Of a stretch of 5,234 nt of DNA, positions 4,272 through 5,234 are shown one piece after another (the stretch's first letter is position 1; each line of letters opens with the position of its first letter). The position numbers were made by a program, and so were the translations under genes. A model generated the notes under the pieces. That model did no database searches, was not told the DNA's origin, and saw nothing but the letters and a program-made list of their open reading frames with translations. Source of the DNA: an uncultured Bacteroidota bacterium (GTDB lineage Bacteria > Bacteroidota > Bacteroidia > Chitinophagales > Chitinophagaceae); assembly GCA_903851455.1 (NCBI GenBank), contig CAINOM010000156.1:1-5234 (forward strand). The letters are read 5' to 3'.

Positions 4272-5234
4272 CTATTCTTTCACAAACTTTCCTACCTCCG
4301 TGCCATTGATCTTGATAAGGTAAACGCCCCGCGCCAGGCTGGTGATGTCTACTTTCACAATCGTAGTGTTATAGCAGTGCGCGAATACCACCTGGCCAAT
4401 GAGGTCGGTAATAGTGACCTGGCTTATGGGTTGATCTGCTGAGCTTATGGTGAGCGAGTTATTAGCGGGATTGGGATATATGGTGAGTGGATGCGCATTG
4501 CTGACTGCAGCGACACTTAGCCCAACACAGGTTGGGCAACCGATCTCACGTATGACGTCATTGAATTCATCGGCAATGAAGAGGTTTCCCTGGGCATCTA
4601 TTGCCATACCGTCGACTGAAGACATACCGGCATCAGTAGCGGGGCCGCCATCACCCGTATAACTTTCAAAGCCGTTTCCGGCAATGGTACTGATGACTCC
4701 TGTAGTCGCGGAAACCACGCGCACCACAAAATTGCGCCAATCGGCAATGTATACATTGCCTGCTGTGTCCGTTTTTACAGCCAGCGGTTGGTTTATTTGA
4801 GCAGCAGTCGCAGGACCTCCATCACCGGCATAGCCTGCGACACCAGTGCCTGCGATAGTGGTGATCACGCCTGTTGTCTTCGTTAGTTTGCGCACGACGC
4901 TGTTGCCGTATTCACTGATGTAGAGATTCCCGGAACCATCGAAAGCAAGATCTGATGGCCGGTAGAAACGCGCTGCGGTAGCCGGGCCGCCATCGCCCGA
5001 ATAGCCCGCAGTGCCTGTGCCGGCAACAGTGGCAATCATACCGGTGGACATAGTGACCTTGCGTATACGGTGATTTTGCCAGTAGGCGATATACATATCG
5101 CCAGCCGCATCAAAAGCGATGCCTGAGGGAAAAAATAATTCCGATGCTGTAGCAGGAACTCCGTCGCCGGAGTACCCACCCGTACCGTTACCTGCCACGG
5201 TAGTAATAATGCCGGTTGAGACATCTATTTTACG
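4272..5234 (-). CDS. NHL-repeat beta-propeller protein with T9SS sorting domain, C-terminal part
   Basis: The frame is open from base 5234 to the TAG at 4272-4274, giving 320 residues with the N-terminus outside the window. A GTG at 5198 is an internal valine inside a repeat, not a start. Four tandem repeats of exactly 57 residues fill positions 1-228, each of the form RK...TG.I.T.AG.G..GYSGDGGPATAA......P...A.D..GN.YIA......V. The GDGGPAT and GN.YIAD motifs mark the NHL family, whose units each form a propeller blade. A short linker with CPTC (233-236) leads to a type IX sorting domain at about 249-320: LTIYPNPANNSLTIS, ITDLIGQVVF, LARGVYLIKI and the end VGKFVKE. NHL propellers generally bind proteins, glycans or RNA, or carry out lyase-type reactions; the role here is unknown. 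A full propeller needs about six blades, so at least two more repeats and a signal peptide probably lie upstream. Confidence 0.92.
   Translation of the reverse strand, partial: RKIDVSTGIITTVAGNGTGGYSGDGVPATASELFFPSGIAFDAAGDMYIAYWQNHRIRKVTMSTGMIATVAGTGTAGYSGDGGPATAARFYRPSDLAFDGSGNLYISEYGNSVVRKLTKTTGVITTIAGTGVAGYAGDGGPATAAQINQPLAVKTDTAGNVYIADWRNFVVRVVSATTGVISTIAGNGFESYTGDGGPATDAGMSSVDGMAIDAQGNLFIADEFNDVIREIGCPTCVGLSVAAVSNAHPLTIYPNPANNSLTISSADQPISQVTITDLIGQVVFAHCYNTTIVKVDITSLARGVYLIKINGTEVGKFVKE
4551..5234 (-). repeat. Four tandem 171-bp coding repeats (NHL blades)
   Basis: The units are 5234-5064, 5063-4893, 4892-4722 and 4721-4551, each 171 bases with no insertion or deletion. The protein units are clearly alike, while DNA identity is only moderate because synonymous positions differ. 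The last unit is the most diverged (FESYTGDGGPATDAG and MSSVDGMAID). The array continues past the window edge. Confidence 0.85.

Noticed and set aside
4447..4662. 71-codon plus-strand open frame within the NHL gene
   Set aside because: Shadow of the minus-strand NHL gene, whose repeats and sorting tail are clear.

Overview
The window looks like a chromosomal stretch of a Bacteroidota bacterium, most likely Chitinophagaceae or a near relative (inference). Two independent proteins end in a type IX secretion system (T9SS) sorting domain, a system confined to this phylum. The Mrp/ApbC tail is of the Bacteroidota type without a CxxC pair. The genes lack clear Shine-Dalgarno sequences, and the toxin-antitoxin operon has a TAnnTTTG-type -7 box.

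Layout: (1) 1-294, plus strand, the C-terminal end of an Mrp/ApbC iron-sulfur carrier ATPase. (2) 295-399, an AT-rich spacer built on a 7-base period. (3) 406-1263, plus strand, a secreted protein with a formylglycine-generating-enzyme (FGE/SUMF1) fold that lacks the catalytic cysteines. A second short heptad-like array (1264-1292) and a strong intrinsic terminator (1291-1322) follow it. (4) 1422-3209, plus strand, a secreted beta-propeller-like protein with a T9SS tail, preceded by a 9-bp dyad at 1380-1399. (5) 3214-3734, minus strand, a two-gene toxin-antitoxin operon (antitoxin first, ATGA overlap, RelE/ParE-type toxin), convergent with the propeller gene and only 4 bases from it. (6) 3735-4271, about 540 bases without a credible gene. 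It holds the antitoxin promoter, a cluster of small repeats and a perfect 26-bp palindrome followed by nine T's, an orphan plus-strand terminator with no gene in front of it. (7) 4272-5234, minus strand, the C-terminal part of an NHL-repeat propeller with four repeats of exactly 57 residues and a T9SS tail; its start lies outside the window.

The genes do not form one pathway. The end of a housekeeping gene (mrp) is followed by accessory cell-surface or secreted genes and a small addiction module. The two T9SS cargo proteins share a general architecture (repeat propeller plus sorting tail) but belong to different repeat families. The most interesting unexplained signals are non-coding: the heptad-phased arrays on either side of the FGE-like gene, and the orphan terminator at 4122-4163, which may mark an unannotated small RNA. 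I see no CRISPR array, tRNA, rRNA, insertion sequence or clearly novel defence system.
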